Made by a program: the position numbers and the translations under genes. DNA of 64,000 nucleotides from Desulfuromonas versatilis (GTDB lineage: Bacteria; Desulfobacterota; Desulfuromonadia; Desulfuromonadales; NIT-T3), in the NCBI RefSeq assembly GCF_019704135.1, contig NZ_AP024355.1, positions 3,329,034 to 3,393,033 on the forward strand, read 5' to 3'. Shown piece by piece: positions 32,281-40,685 of this stretch; the first letter of the stretch is position 1, and every line of letters begins with the position of its first letter. A model generated the notes under the pieces. The model was not told the origin of the DNA. It worked only from the letters and a program-made list of their open reading frames with translations, and searched no databases.

Positions 32281-32320
32281 CGGGTTTTCCCTACTTCCGG
32301 CTACCGGATCCCCTACTTTT
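32281..32320. promoter_or_regulatory. Two CCCTACTT motif copies upstream of the HAF lipoprotein
   Basis: GCGGGTTTTCCCTACTTCC (from 32280) and, 21 bp on, CCGGATCCCCTACTTTTGG. A third weaker CCCTAC lies at about 32265. They share CCCTACTTNNGG with the palindromes at 28364 and 36758, and lie about 100-135 bp upstream of ATG 32185 and upstream of its TTGACA element. Confidence 0.4.
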
Positions 32321-32335
32321 GGGGCCGATACTCTC

Positions 32336-34342
32336 TTATGGCTGGTAATGAAACTGCTGGCTGCTCATCCCCTCGGGGGCAAGGACCGGGCCCAGGGGCG
32401 GCAGGCCAGCGGCCTGACGACCCTGGGCTCCCACCGCGGGGATCTCCCGCAGCCGGTCGACCAGCACCCTGCTGCGCTTGGGGTTGCCCGCGATGCGCTC
32501 TTCGTGGCCATCGGCGACAAACAGTTGGGGATGGTCGAAGGGGGCCTGCTCCCAGCGCACCCGCTCATCGGTCAGCGCCAGCAGAAAGTCCACCAGGTTT
32601 CGCTGCCTGGCCTCGTTGCCCTGCAGTTGGCCGATGGTGTCGATGAAGGGGTCGAGATTGTCGAGGTTTTCCTCATGGAAGTTGCCACCACGGGTGTAGA
32701 AATCGACGACCTGCATGAGAGTCGTCATGCCGCCGTCATGCATGTAGGGGCCAGTCAGTTCGACGTTGCGCAGCCCGGGGGTCTTGAAGGCGCCGTTGAC
32801 CGCCTGGCGGGTGACGGAATCCACCGTCGGCGGACAGATGGTCGGGGGATCGGCCAGGAAGTTGGTCACACAGCCGGGCTGGGCGATGGGGATAAACCCG
32901 AGGTTCGCCGCCCCCGCGAAATGCTGCCCGGTAAAGGACAGGGGCATGGGCTGGCCGTTGGCCATGGTGAAGGGGCCGGTCCCCCCGCGGCCGAGGTCAT
33001 CCGCGGTAGGCGTCACCCCGATGTTGTAGAAGCCGATGTCGTAGTTGGCATTTTCTCCGTTGCCCATCCCCATCAGCTCGATCAGCCCCGCCTCGCCAGC
33101 GGCCCTGGCCAGCGACACCGAGGCGCCGGTCAGTTCCGGCCCGATGTGGCAGTTGGTGCAGCCGGCACCGCCTGACTGGAAGATGTTCAAGCCGAGCAGG
33201 GCGCTTTCGCTCAGCGCCGTCGCATCCCCCTCCAGGAAGCGGTCGAAGGGCGTCTGGTCGGAAATCAGGGTAGCCTCGTAAAGCTGCACCGCCAGCCCGA
33301 AGAACAGCGAGAAGTTCATCTCCATCTGGCTGTACCCGTCGATCCGGGCTGCGCTCTGCCAGAACTCGGGGAGGAAGGCACTGCGGATCATGTCGCCGTA
33401 GCTGGTGGCCAGGCCCTTGCCGCTGGCATCGCGCAGGGCCCCCAGGCGACTGTCGCCGGGGTGTACTTCCTGCTGGGCCAAGGGCCGCAGGCTGAGCATC
33501 TTGCGCCCGATTTCAGGCCAGGAGCGGCCGATCCACGACATCTCCACATCGGACAGGGGCGGCCCCACGGCCTGGGAAGCGAGGCTGGCGTTGTCCAGGG
33601 CGAAGGGGTTGTTGGCCAGATCTCCGGTCAGGTTGAGGTCAGTCAGGCCATTGCCGGTATCGATGAGCACGCGGGCCTCGGTGTCCATGATGCCGAAAGG
33701 ATTAACGCCGTTGAAGTAATGGTTGGCGCGGCCGTCGAGGAAGTTGGTGAAGTTGAATACCGCGTTGATCATGCTCGGCGCGTTGCGTTCGGTGGTCTGG
33801 CGAACGTTGCGGCCGTTGCGATGAAAAGTGGCGTCGCGCTGGGTGCGGCCGGGCTCTTCGGCCCGCCCCGGGATGACCCGCAGGAACCGGGTCTTGTTCA
33901 CCCCCTGGGCGCCGGTGCGGTCATCGCGTACCGTACGGGCAGAGGTACGGTCCCCGTCATCGGCGAAGCGGACCATGGGGAAATCTCCAGCGGTCAGCTC
34001 GCTGTTGGGTCGAGCGCCGCCGTCAAACGTCCCATTGCTGCCGGCGCTCAGGGTATTGCGGGCCCGGCTGTCGGTTCCGGCATGAAAGTGACAGGTGGCG
34101 CAGGCGGTCTGGCCGTCGCTGCCCAGCTGCATATCCCAGAACAGAGCCTTGCCCAGCCTGATGGCGGCATTCTTGTCGGCGACGAACCGCCCCAGGTTGA
34201 CCGGTTCGGGCACCGCTACGTCGCCCAGCGAAATGGGATTGGCGGTCTGCGCCGCGGCGACTGCCAGCAGCCCGCCCGCCAACACCAGGCCCAAGGCGCC
34301 GGCGATGGTTGCGGATAACCTCGGAATGGTCCCTTTGATCAT
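32336..34342 (-). CDS. Di-haem cytochrome-c-peroxidase/MauG-family protein
   Basis: 668 residues, with AGAGGGAG upstream of ATG 34342. The signal peptide ends near AVAAA. Two c-type haem sites are present: CATCH (near residue 80) and CTNCH (near residue 395), in the order expected for the di-haem peroxidase superfamily; the family motifs RLGKALFWDMQLGSDGQTACATCHF (split) and GAFKTPGLRNVELTGPYMHDGGM are clear. At 668 residues it is about twice the length of classical CCPs, with a large insertion between the haems, like MauG/rubber-oxygenase-related proteins. It may reduce peroxide or modify a secreted partner, but the substrate is unknown. It follows CHRD paralogue C at 160 bp and is probably co-transcribed. 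Confidence 0.88.
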   Translation of the reverse strand: MIKGTIPRLSATIAGALGLVLAGGLLAVAAAQTANPISLGDVAVPEPVNLGRFVADKNAAIRLGKALFWDMQLGSDGQTACATCHFHAGTDSRARNTLSAGSNGTFDGGARPNSELTAGDFPMVRFADDGDRTSARTVRDDRTGAQGVNKTRFLRVIPGRAEEPGRTQRDATFHRNGRNVRQTTERNAPSMINAVFNFTNFLDGRANHYFNGVNPFGIMDTEARVLIDTGNGLTDLNLTGDLANNPFALDNASLASQAVGPPLSDVEMSWIGRSWPEIGRKMLSLRPLAQQEVHPGDSRLGALRDASGKGLATSYGDMIRSAFLPEFWQSAARIDGYSQMEMNFSLFFGLAVQLYEATLISDQTPFDRFLEGDATALSESALLGLNIFQSGGAGCTNCHIGPELTGASVSLARAAGEAGLIELMGMGNGENANYDIGFYNIGVTPTADDLGRGGTGPFTMANGQPMPLSFTGQHFAGAANLGFIPIAQPGCVTNFLADPPTICPPTVDSVTRQAVNGAFKTPGLRNVELTGPYMHDGGMTTLMQVVDFYTRGGNFHEENLDNLDPFIDTIGQLQGNEARQRNLVDFLLALTDERVRWEQAPFDHPQLFVADGHEERIAGNPKRSRVLVDRLREIPAVGAQGRQAAGLPPLGPVLAPEGMSSQQFHYQP

Positions 34343-34506
34343 GAAATACTCCCTCTGAAACCCGCCTGCCCCCAGGCAAGGGGGCTGCGATTCACGAATT
34401 TTCTGCTAATGGACGATGCTCAAGCTGTTGGCCACCGGCCGGAGACCGGCATACCCGGCGTCCCTGCCTCGACTCGAAGGGATGGTTACGGCTCCCGCAG
34501 GGCCGC

Positions 34507-36648
34507 TCAGCGCATCCGCAGGGGGACGCCAAGCACCCGGACTTTGTTGCTCGACTCCACGCTCACGCTGGGAATCTTGCCCGGGGCGGCGGTGGATTTA
34601 CCCTTGAATTCCCAATCTCCACCAACCACCGCGGCGGTGCCGATCACCGGCCGCTGCAGTTGGCCGCGGATTTCCCCGGAGGGGAAAGCGCCGGTATGAA
34701 CGTTGAGGTAGACATTGCCGCCGAGGATGGCGCTCACCGCATCGGCAAAGGAGCTGACCCCCGCTGCGGCCCGGGTCTGCAGGTCGAAAGCCGTCAGCGT
34801 CCCGGCGAGGCTGCCGGTGAAAGGCCCGTCCACCCCGCTTTCGTAGAGGGAGAAGATCACCGGGCCCTCTGCGCCTGCGGCCGCCACATGGAGCTGAATC
34901 CCGGTCACCGCCGTGGCCGGCAGCGGCGCAACGTCCAGGGCAAATTCAATTGCGCTCTCGGTGACCCGCAAAAAGATCTGCCCGCGGGCCTCGCTGTTTA
35001 CCGCCGGGACCTGAACTTGCTGATCCGGGGTCAGCCGCGCGCGCGGCCCACCGTAAAAGGTCAGAAGGTTGTCGGTGGCGTCGCTGCTGGTCCCGCTCAG
35101 GTGCCATTTGCCGGTCTTGCCCCGGTAATCGGCCCGAGCGAGCAGCAACTCTTCCACGGTCACGCTGACGGTCGCCGGAGTGGAGATCAGGCCCCCTGCG
35201 TCCTGGATCACGTACTGGAAGCTGTCCTCCCCGGTGAAGGCGATCCCCCCGACGGCCGGCGGAGGCGTATAGAGGAAGCTGGTCCGCCCCGTCGAAATGT
35301 TGGTAATCCTGCGCACGGTACCGCCGGCCAGGGTGGGAAGATTGGCGGTCAACTGGGGCATGCCGGCGGCATTGAGCACCGGCCCCGCCGCGTCGGCCAA
35401 AGCGATGGCCTGGGGCGCGATGCCGTAGGCGTTGCCGGCCCCCAGCACATCCAGGTCATTGGCGACCACATCGATATTGACGCTGCGCCCGGCAGCCGTG
35501 CCGGCGACATCGGCCGCGGCGACCGGCGCCAGGTTGGGCTGATCCTCGAAGACCTTGCCGATCAGCAGGAAGTCGTCGATCTGCACCACTTGAGAAGCTG
35601 CGTCGGCGTTGAGGAAAAAGCCGCCGAAGCTGCCATCGGCGTCGGGAGGATTGCCGGCGGCATCGGCAACCAGCTCGATGCGGAAAAAGTTCGCCGGAGC
35701 CGCCTCGCCGGCGGGGATGAAAGCGCTGCCGACCGCCGGCTGGAAGATATCCACCGGGATGGTCGGCGCGGCCGGCGCGGGAGGCGCGAAGGGCAGCCCG
35801 ATGTAGGTCGCCCCGCCCAGGGAGACCGGGCCGCCGGTGAAGGTGGCCGGATCGAGCGGATCGAAGACCCCGCCGTGGGCGGCGGCAGGAACCAGGAACG
35901 GCCCGATGGTGAGACCATCGGCGTTGACGATGCCCGCGTCCAGCGAGGGGGGCGTGGGAGCCGGCGGCGCGGCCGGCAGGGGCCCGTCGAGCATGGCGGC
36001 CAAAAAGTTCTGGGCGGCGGCGATGCCCAGGTCCTGGGTCTGGTTGATGGCCCGGACCCCCGGAGTGGTAACCACGTAGTCCCTGGTCCCGTAGGGGTGG
36101 GTAACCCGGTAAGTGCCGACCACCGGGGCATCGACGCGGATGCGGATGCGGCTGAACACGGCCTGGTTGCCGTCGACCAGCGCCGCGGCGTTGGCCCCTG
36201 TGGCCTCCAACGCCAGCACCAGCAGGGCAGAGCTGGGTACAGCGATGCCGGTGCTGCTGAAGCTCCCCAAGGCGGCCGCGGACCAGTAAATAGCCTCAGC
36301 ACCGAAGTTGGCGGGGAAGGAGGCGGGGGCAAAGGGGGCGGGGGGCTCGTACTCACAGGGGTTGATCACCACTCCCGGCGCCACCTCCAGCGTCGAGTCG
36401 AGGCAAAGCTGCAGCTTCAGGCCGTTGGCGTCCTGGTACCAGAGAGGAAAGCCGTTGGCCAGGCTGACCGCCACCTGGGTGGGGTCGCCGTCGGGTGCAA
36501 CCCCGACCGGCAGGATCGAGGTCAATGCCGGCGGATCGCCGGCCTGTTTGCCGGAAATAGAATCCAGTGCCCCCATGGACACGCCGGGCAGCAGCAGAAC
36601 AATCGCCCACAATCCAACAGTTTCGCGGAATCGCGAAGAAAATTTCAT
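34507..36648 (-). CDS. Secreted CHRD/Ig-like protein, paralogue C
   Basis: 713 residues with the same plan as paralogues A and B but larger. A signal peptide ends near GVSMG. The shared N-terminal domain has GFPLWYQDANGLKLQLCLD, FGAEAIYWSAAAL and YRVTHPYGTRDYVV. An Ala/Pro-rich insertion of about 110 residues follows, then the Ig-like region (NLAPVAAADVAGTAAGRSVN, VANDLDV, GEDSFQYVIQDAGG), a KTGKWHLSGTSSDATDN segment, a CHRD domain (IQLHVAAAGAEGPVIFSLY; VYLNVHTGAFPSGEIRGQLQ) and a last EFKGKSTAAPG strand ending PLRMR. Likely a large extracellular adhesive or matrix protein. It lies directly downstream of the NarL-type two-component genes. Confidence 0.82.
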   Translation of the reverse strand: MKFSSRFRETVGLWAIVLLLPGVSMGALDSISGKQAGDPPALTSILPVGVAPDGDPTQVAVSLANGFPLWYQDANGLKLQLCLDSTLEVAPGVVINPCEYEPPAPFAPASFPANFGAEAIYWSAAALGSFSSTGIAVPSSALLVLALEATGANAAALVDGNQAVFSRIRIRVDAPVVGTYRVTHPYGTRDYVVTTPGVRAINQTQDLGIAAAQNFLAAMLDGPLPAAPPAPTPPSLDAGIVNADGLTIGPFLVPAAAHGGVFDPLDPATFTGGPVSLGGATYIGLPFAPPAPAAPTIPVDIFQPAVGSAFIPAGEAAPANFFRIELVADAAGNPPDADGSFGGFFLNADAASQVVQIDDFLLIGKVFEDQPNLAPVAAADVAGTAAGRSVNIDVVANDLDVLGAGNAYGIAPQAIALADAAGPVLNAAGMPQLTANLPTLAGGTVRRITNISTGRTSFLYTPPPAVGGIAFTGEDSFQYVIQDAGGLISTPATVSVTVEELLLARADYRGKTGKWHLSGTSSDATDNLLTFYGGPRARLTPDQQVQVPAVNSEARGQIFLRVTESAIEFALDVAPLPATAVTGIQLHVAAAGAEGPVIFSLYESGVDGPFTGSLAGTLTAFDLQTRAAAGVSSFADAVSAILGGNVYLNVHTGAFPSGEIRGQLQRPVIGTAAVVGGDWEFKGKSTAAPGKIPSVSVESSNKVRVLGVPLRMR

Positions 36649-36688
36649 AACCGTTCACCCTCTTAGACAAAGCAAATCGTTGCCGGTA

Positions 36689-36708
36689 TGTAAAACCGTG
36701 TTTACATT
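36689..36708. promoter_or_regulatory. Inverted repeat in the paralogue C upstream region
   Basis: ATGTAAA-ACCGTG-TTTACAT, 7-bp arms, about 45 bp upstream of ATG 36648. It lies between the GTAGGG palindrome and the gene. It could be an operator or a core-promoter feature, but no consensus -10 is obvious. Confidence 0.35.
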
Positions 36709-36757
36709 TTTACCCGTTTGAGGTGCGAAGGCTATGGGGAGCTGGCCCCATTTGGAG

Positions 36758-36774
36758 GTAGGGATACCCTACTT
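36758..36774. promoter_or_regulatory. Perfect palindrome GTAGGG-ATA-CCCTAC upstream of paralogue C
   Basis: A perfect 6+3+6 palindrome (36758-36772) followed by TT, 110 bp upstream of ATG 36648 and 55 bp after the NarL-type regulator stop codon. It is the best copy of the shared motif also found at 28364 and 32281-32320. Confidence 0.5.
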
Positions 36775-36827
36775 TGGGAGAAAATCCTTCAAACTTCTGC
36801 GGGGGAGATGATGAAAACGGGACGGGT

Positions 36828-37505
36828 TCAACTGGTCCAGAACTCGGGGTCGAGAACCCCGATGCGGATGGCGTACTTCACCATGTCCACCGGGTTGGTC
36901 AGGCCGAGCTTTTTGCTGATGTTGGCCCGGTGCTTTTCGATGGTCTTCGGGCTGACGCAGAGAATCTTGCTGATTTCACTGGTGGAGTTGCCCTCCACGA
37001 CCAGCAGGAAGACCTGCTGCTCACGCTCGCTGAGCGACTCGAAACCGCTCTCCTTGACTTTGCCGGTCTGGGGGTTGCGGGTGTTGAGATAGGATTCGAT
37101 GACCGCAGCGTGAATCTGCGGGCTGAAGTAATAGCCCCCCTTGGCGGCCGAGCGGATGGCGGCGAACACGTCGGCGCTCGGCGCGCCCTTGAGCACGTAG
37201 CCGTTGGCCCCGGCCTCCAGGGCCTGATGGGCGTAGGCCTCCTTTTCGAACATGGAGAGCATGATGATCTTGGTGTCGGGGGCCGCCTCACGGATCACCT
37301 TGATGGCTTCCAGACCGTTCATGCGCGGCATGGCGATATCCAGAAGCAGCACATCAGGGCGCAGCTTCCTGCACCGGTCCAGCGCCTCGACCCCGTCGGC
37401 GGCCTCTCCCGCCACTTCCAGGTCGGCCTGGGTGGAGAGCAGTTGCCGCAACCCCTCCCGGACCAAGGCATGGTCATCAGCAATCACGACCCTGATCTGC
37501 CTCAT
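36828..37505 (-). CDS. NarL/FixJ-family DNA-binding response regulator
   Basis: 225 residues. The receiver domain (residues 1-120) has the acidic pair DDHALVREG, phospho-acceptor Asp in DVLLLDIAMPRMNG and the conserved Lys in GYVLKGA. The C-terminal LuxR-type helix-turn-helix is intact (SEREQQVFLLVVEGNSTSEI, SPKTIEKHRANI). The start overlaps the stop of the kinase gene by four bases (ATGA), so the pair is translationally coupled. It lies next to the GTAGGG palindrome and the CHRD/di-haem gene block, which makes that block the likely target, but no target is shown by sequence alone. Confidence 0.92.
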   Translation of the reverse strand: MRQIRVVIADDHALVREGLRQLLSTQADLEVAGEAADGVEALDRCRKLRPDVLLLDIAMPRMNGLEAIKVIREAAPDTKIIMLSMFEKEAYAHQALEAGANGYVLKGAPSADVFAAIRSAAKGGYYFSPQIHAAVIESYLNTRNPQTGKVKESGFESLSEREQQVFLLVVEGNSTSEISKILCVSPKTIEKHRANISKKLGLTNPVDMVKYAIRIGVLDPEFWTS

Positions 37506-38545
37506 CCGGCCAACCCCATTTCATCCATATTACCGGCCAGAGGCAGGCGCACTTCGATCCGCGTACCCTGCCGACGCGCCGAGACAATTCGCATGTGCCC
37601 TCCCACTGCAGCGACGCGCTCCCGCATCCCCACCAGCCCAATGGCCCCGGGGTGCTGAACCCGTCTACGAACATGTTCGGGGTCAAACCCGACCCCATCG
37701 TCTTGTATGGTCAACATTATACACTCTCCGACGCGGTTCAGGTCAACCTGAACCCGCTTGGCGCCACTGTGCCTCGCCACATTGTTGAGCCCCTCCTGGC
37801 AGACCCGGAACAGGGTCAGCTCCACCTCGGGGACCAGCCGCAGATGGCACTGGGGCGGCTCGAATACGGCCTCGACGCCCGGCAGGAGCCTGGAGAACTC
37901 CTCGATGTGCCAGCGCAGGGCGGGGCCCAGGCCGAGCTCGTCCAGCATGGTGGGCCGCAGGTCGTTGGTGATGCTGCGCAGGTCCCCGGCCAATTTGTCG
38001 ACCAGTCCCCCCAGTTGCTGAAACTGGCCGGAGGTCTGCTCATCCGGGCCCGGCAAAGTGTTTTTGAGGGTTTCGATCCCGAAGTGCAGGGCGGTCAGGG
38101 TCTGGCTGCACTGATCGTGCAATTCGCGGGCCAGGTGCCTGCGCTCTTCTTCACCGGCACGCAGCAGGCGCCGGGACAGGTGCCGAATCTCCTTCTCATT
38201 CTGCAGCCGCTCCACCAGCAGTTCTTTCAAAGGGATGTAGAACAGAAAATAGGCTGGCGACAGAACCAGAACCAGCACCCCGGCGTCCAGCAGGGCGCCG
38301 ACTTTGTCGCCCATGGGGGGAAACTGCGCCATCAGCATCATGGCGCCGAATTCAGCGAAAAACACCCAGGCCGCCAGGGCCGCGATCAACTGGCCCGGGT
38401 GCTGGATCAGGTAGTGCGCGAGCCGGCTCCCCCGTGGTCCCTGGTCCGCAGCCCCCGGGTTCGAGGTGCAGCGCAGAGCCAACAGCTCTGCCCCTGCCAA
38501 CTCATTGGGATTGTCGAGTACCGCGCCTTCTGCCGACTTGTTCAT
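37502..38545 (-). CDS. Two-component sensor histidine kinase, HisKA_3 type (NarX-like)
   Basis: 347 residues from ATG 38545 (MNKSAEGAVLDNPNELAGAE), preferred over ATG 38641 because a GGGGTG site precedes it. A soluble N-terminal segment is followed by two membrane helices (about GQLIAALAAWVFFAEFGAMM and VGALLDAGVLVLVLSPAYFL) with only a short loop between them, so sensing is likely intramembrane or cytoplasmic rather than by a large periplasmic domain. The HisKA_3 dimerisation/phosphorylation motif is EEERRHLARELHDQCSQTLT (phospho-His in ELHDQ). The HATPase domain has GLNNVARHSGA and DDGVGFDPE. Its cognate partner is the overlapping NarL-type regulator. Confidence 0.9.
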   Translation of the reverse strand: MNKSAEGAVLDNPNELAGAELLALRCTSNPGAADQGPRGSRLAHYLIQHPGQLIAALAAWVFFAEFGAMMLMAQFPPMGDKVGALLDAGVLVLVLSPAYFLFYIPLKELLVERLQNEKEIRHLSRRLLRAGEEERRHLARELHDQCSQTLTALHFGIETLKNTLPGPDEQTSGQFQQLGGLVDKLAGDLRSITNDLRPTMLDELGLGPALRWHIEEFSRLLPGVEAVFEPPQCHLRLVPEVELTLFRVCQEGLNNVARHSGAKRVQVDLNRVGECIMLTIQDDGVGFDPEHVRRRVQHPGAIGLVGMRERVAAVGGHMRIVSARRQGTRIEVRLPLAGNMDEMGLAG

Positions 38546-38666
38546 GCGAACACCCCGCTTGGACAGCCCCGCGATCCGAACCCGCCGGCACCAGGCCGGG
38601 TTCCTCGGCGTCCATCGCTCCCCCGCGAAGGGGACAGTCACTGATCGCCCGGAGGTTCCCCAGGGT

Positions 38667-39869
38667 TCAGGCCCGGGCGGCTATCACGTACTTGAGGTAG
38701 CGCCCCTCGGGAAACGATACCGGGAACGGAAAGTCCTCAGCCTGGCCAAGAACCCTCAGCACCCGCAACTCGCTCCCGGCCTGCAGGGCGCCACGCCGCA
38801 ACTCCTTGAGGTAGTCGGCCAGTTCAACCTTCTGGTGATTGGACGAAGTAATCATCAATCCGCCCGAGGGCAGCAGTGCCAGTGCCGCCGCGACCAGGTC
38901 GGAGGTGCCGCCCCGGGTGGTAAAGCGGCTTTTGGTGGTGGTGGAGAAACTCGGCGGATCCATCAACACCACATCAAAAGACTCCCGGTTGCGGACCATC
39001 TCCTCGAGCACCTTGAAACAGTCGCCGACAATGAAGTCGTGGCGCTTGGGGTTGAGACGGTTGATGCCGAAATTTTCTTTTGCCCAGTCCAGGTAGCCGG
39101 CCGAGGCGTCGACGCTGACCACCCGTTCGGCACCGGCCGCGGCGGCGGTCACGGAAAAGGCGCCGGTAAAGGCGAACAGGTTGAGCACCCGCTTGCCCTT
39201 CACCCTGCGGGCCAGGTCCTGGCGGTTGCGCCGCTGGTCGAGAAACAGGCCGGTATTGAGCCCCTCCTTGAGATCGACCAGGTAGCTCAGCCCGTTTTCC
39301 TGCACCTCCACCCGGGCAGGAGCGGCTTCGCCGGCCAGCAGCCGGCTGTAACGCTTGCCTGCTTTTTCGGCGGCCAGCCCCCGGGTCTGCTGGGGGCGGA
39401 ATTTTTCATAGATCCCCCGCGGGGCGAGCAGCTGCTGCAGAACCGAGGTCACCAAAGGAAGATGCGGGTTCCAGGCGGCGGTATAAAGCTGCACCATCAG
39501 GTAGTCGCCATAGCGCTCGAGGGTCAACCCCGGCAGGCCGTCCCCTTCGCCATTGACCACCCGGTAAGCATTGGTCTCGCTCAGATCGGCATGCTCGCGG
39601 CGTACGTTCAAGGCCAGTTCCAGGCGCCGGCGCAGCCATTCACGGTCCAAACTCTGCCCCCCCGGTCCCAGCACCCGGGCCACCACCCGATCGCCCGGGT
39701 CAAGCAGCGCGGTGGCCAGCAGCGAGCCCTTCTCGTCGACCAGGTCGACCAGGTCGCCCGCTTTTCCAGGGGGCCAGGTGCGGGTATGGCGGTCGGCAAT
39801 CACCCAGGGGTGTCCCAACTCCAGCATGCGAACGGTTTCCGGACCGACCACACAACGTTTGTTTGCCAT
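38667..39869 (-). CDS. Class I rRNA large-subunit methyltransferase, RlmI/RlmK type
   Basis: 400 residues from ATG 39869. An N-terminal PUA-like domain (LELGHPWVIADRHTRTW, then GDLVDLVDEKGSLLATALLD split) precedes the SAM-binding core LNLFAFTGAFSVTAAAAGA (motif I near residue 222), VVSVDASAGYLDWAKEN and the catalytic-region motif VVLMDPPSFS (NPPY-like). The GLFLDQR motif before motif I is a hallmark of the RlmI/RlmK (m5C/m7G 23S rRNA) group. No neighbouring ribosome genes clarify the exact target base. It is divergent from the gene at 40017, each with its own promoter. Confidence 0.88.
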   Translation of the reverse strand: MANKRCVVGPETVRMLELGHPWVIADRHTRTWPPGKAGDLVDLVDEKGSLLATALLDPGDRVVARVLGPGGQSLDREWLRRRLELALNVRREHADLSETNAYRVVNGEGDGLPGLTLERYGDYLMVQLYTAAWNPHLPLVTSVLQQLLAPRGIYEKFRPQQTRGLAAEKAGKRYSRLLAGEAAPARVEVQENGLSYLVDLKEGLNTGLFLDQRRNRQDLARRVKGKRVLNLFAFTGAFSVTAAAAGAERVVSVDASAGYLDWAKENFGINRLNPKRHDFIVGDCFKVLEEMVRNRESFDVVLMDPPSFSTTTKSRFTTRGGTSDLVAAALALLPSGGLMITSSNHQKVELADYLKELRRGALQAGSELRVLRVLGQAEDFPFPVSFPEGRYLKYVIAARA

Positions 39870-39912
39870 CAGCGAGCGCTTTCTGTTCGAGGATGAAATC
39901 CGCGGATGGCCG

Positions 39913-39941
39913 ATTGTACCTGCAAACAATTCTTTCGCCAA
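39913..39941 (-). promoter_or_regulatory. Promoter of the RlmI-type methyltransferase gene
   Basis: Minus strand: TTGGCG (39941-39936), 17-nt spacer, TACAAT (39918-39913), 44 bp upstream of ATG 39869. Confidence 0.55.
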
Positions 39942-39952
39942 CCCCAAATCCC

Positions 39953-39981
39953 TTCACCGCTCAAACGGACTGTGCTAGACT
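39953..39981 (+). promoter_or_regulatory. Promoter of the hypothetical gene at 40017
   Basis: TTCACC (39953-39958), 17-nt spacer, TAGACT (39976-39981). The leader holds CAGGAGGA five bases before ATG 40017. Together with the minus-strand promoter at 39913 it forms a divergent promoter region. Confidence 0.5.
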
Positions 39982-40016
39982 GCCCCTCCACCGTCAGCAC
40001 CCCAGGAGGACCGACC

Positions 40017-40667
40017 ATGAGCGACGCCCCGAAATCCAGCGGCGAAAAGCATATCGAAACGATCATGAGGGAGCTCGATCCCGGCTCGCCGCGCTACCTG
40101 GTGCTGGATACGGCACGCCGTTTCAAGTCATCCTGGGTGGAGCTGGGCGAGCGGCTGCTGGCAGTCAGCAGTGCCAACCTGTTTCGCGAGTGGGGGTACG
40201 ACTCTTTCGAAGATTACTGCTCGCGGGAAATCCGCATCAAGAAGCCCACGGCCCAGAAGCTGACCCTGGCCTACCGCTACATGGAGAAGGACGAGCCCGA
40301 GTTGCTGGCGCGGCAAAGCGAGCTGAAGCCCCTGCCCGATTTCCGCAACATCGACCTGCTGCGCCAGGCGCGGGAGGAGAAGAACTTCTCCAACGAGGAA
40401 TACGCCGAGCTGCGCAAGGCCGTGGTTGAAGAAGAGCGCAGCCACCCCACCATCCTCAAGCGCTTCAAGGAGGTCGCCGCCCGCGAGGAGCCCCCCGCGG
40501 ACCCCTCCGTCCATCTCAAGGCCGGGCTGAGCGCCGCCCGGCGCCTGGATACCGCCCTGCGCTCCGCCGAGCAGATTCCCGAGGAGATCTGCGGGCAGAT
40601 CGCCCGCATCGTCGAGTACCTGGAAACCCGCCTCGAAGCCGCCCAGAACCAGGCGGAGGACGGCTGA
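40017..40667 (+). CDS. Hypothetical helical protein
   Basis: 216 residues from ATG 40017, with the ideal CAGGAGGA ribosome site. It is charged and helical with no signal peptide or membrane span. The middle (SSWVELGERLLAVSSANLFR, then GYDSFEDYCSREIRIKKPTAQKLT split) resembles the small helical domain found in some phage or plasmid replication-associated and DNA-binding proteins, but I cannot place it in a family with confidence. It ends just before a heptamer-repeat block that separates it from the convergent TPR lipoprotein gene. No function is assigned. Confidence 0.7.
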   Translation: MSDAPKSSGEKHIETIMRELDPGSPRYLVLDTARRFKSSWVELGERLLAVSSANLFREWGYDSFEDYCSREIRIKKPTAQKLTLAYRYMEKDEPELLARQSELKPLPDFRNIDLLRQAREEKNFSNEEYAELRKAVVEEERSHPTILKRFKEVAAREEPPADPSVHLKAGLSAARRLDTALRSAEQIPEEICGQIARIVEYLETRLEAAQNQAEDG

Positions 40668-40685
40668 GGGCCGTGGGCCCTGGGC

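Noticed and set aside
34660..36666. 668-residue plus-strand frame opposite CHRD paralogue C
   Set aside because: Antisense shadow with Gly/Arg/Gln-rich translation and no signal peptide or domain; the minus-strand protein has clear secretion and CHRD signals.
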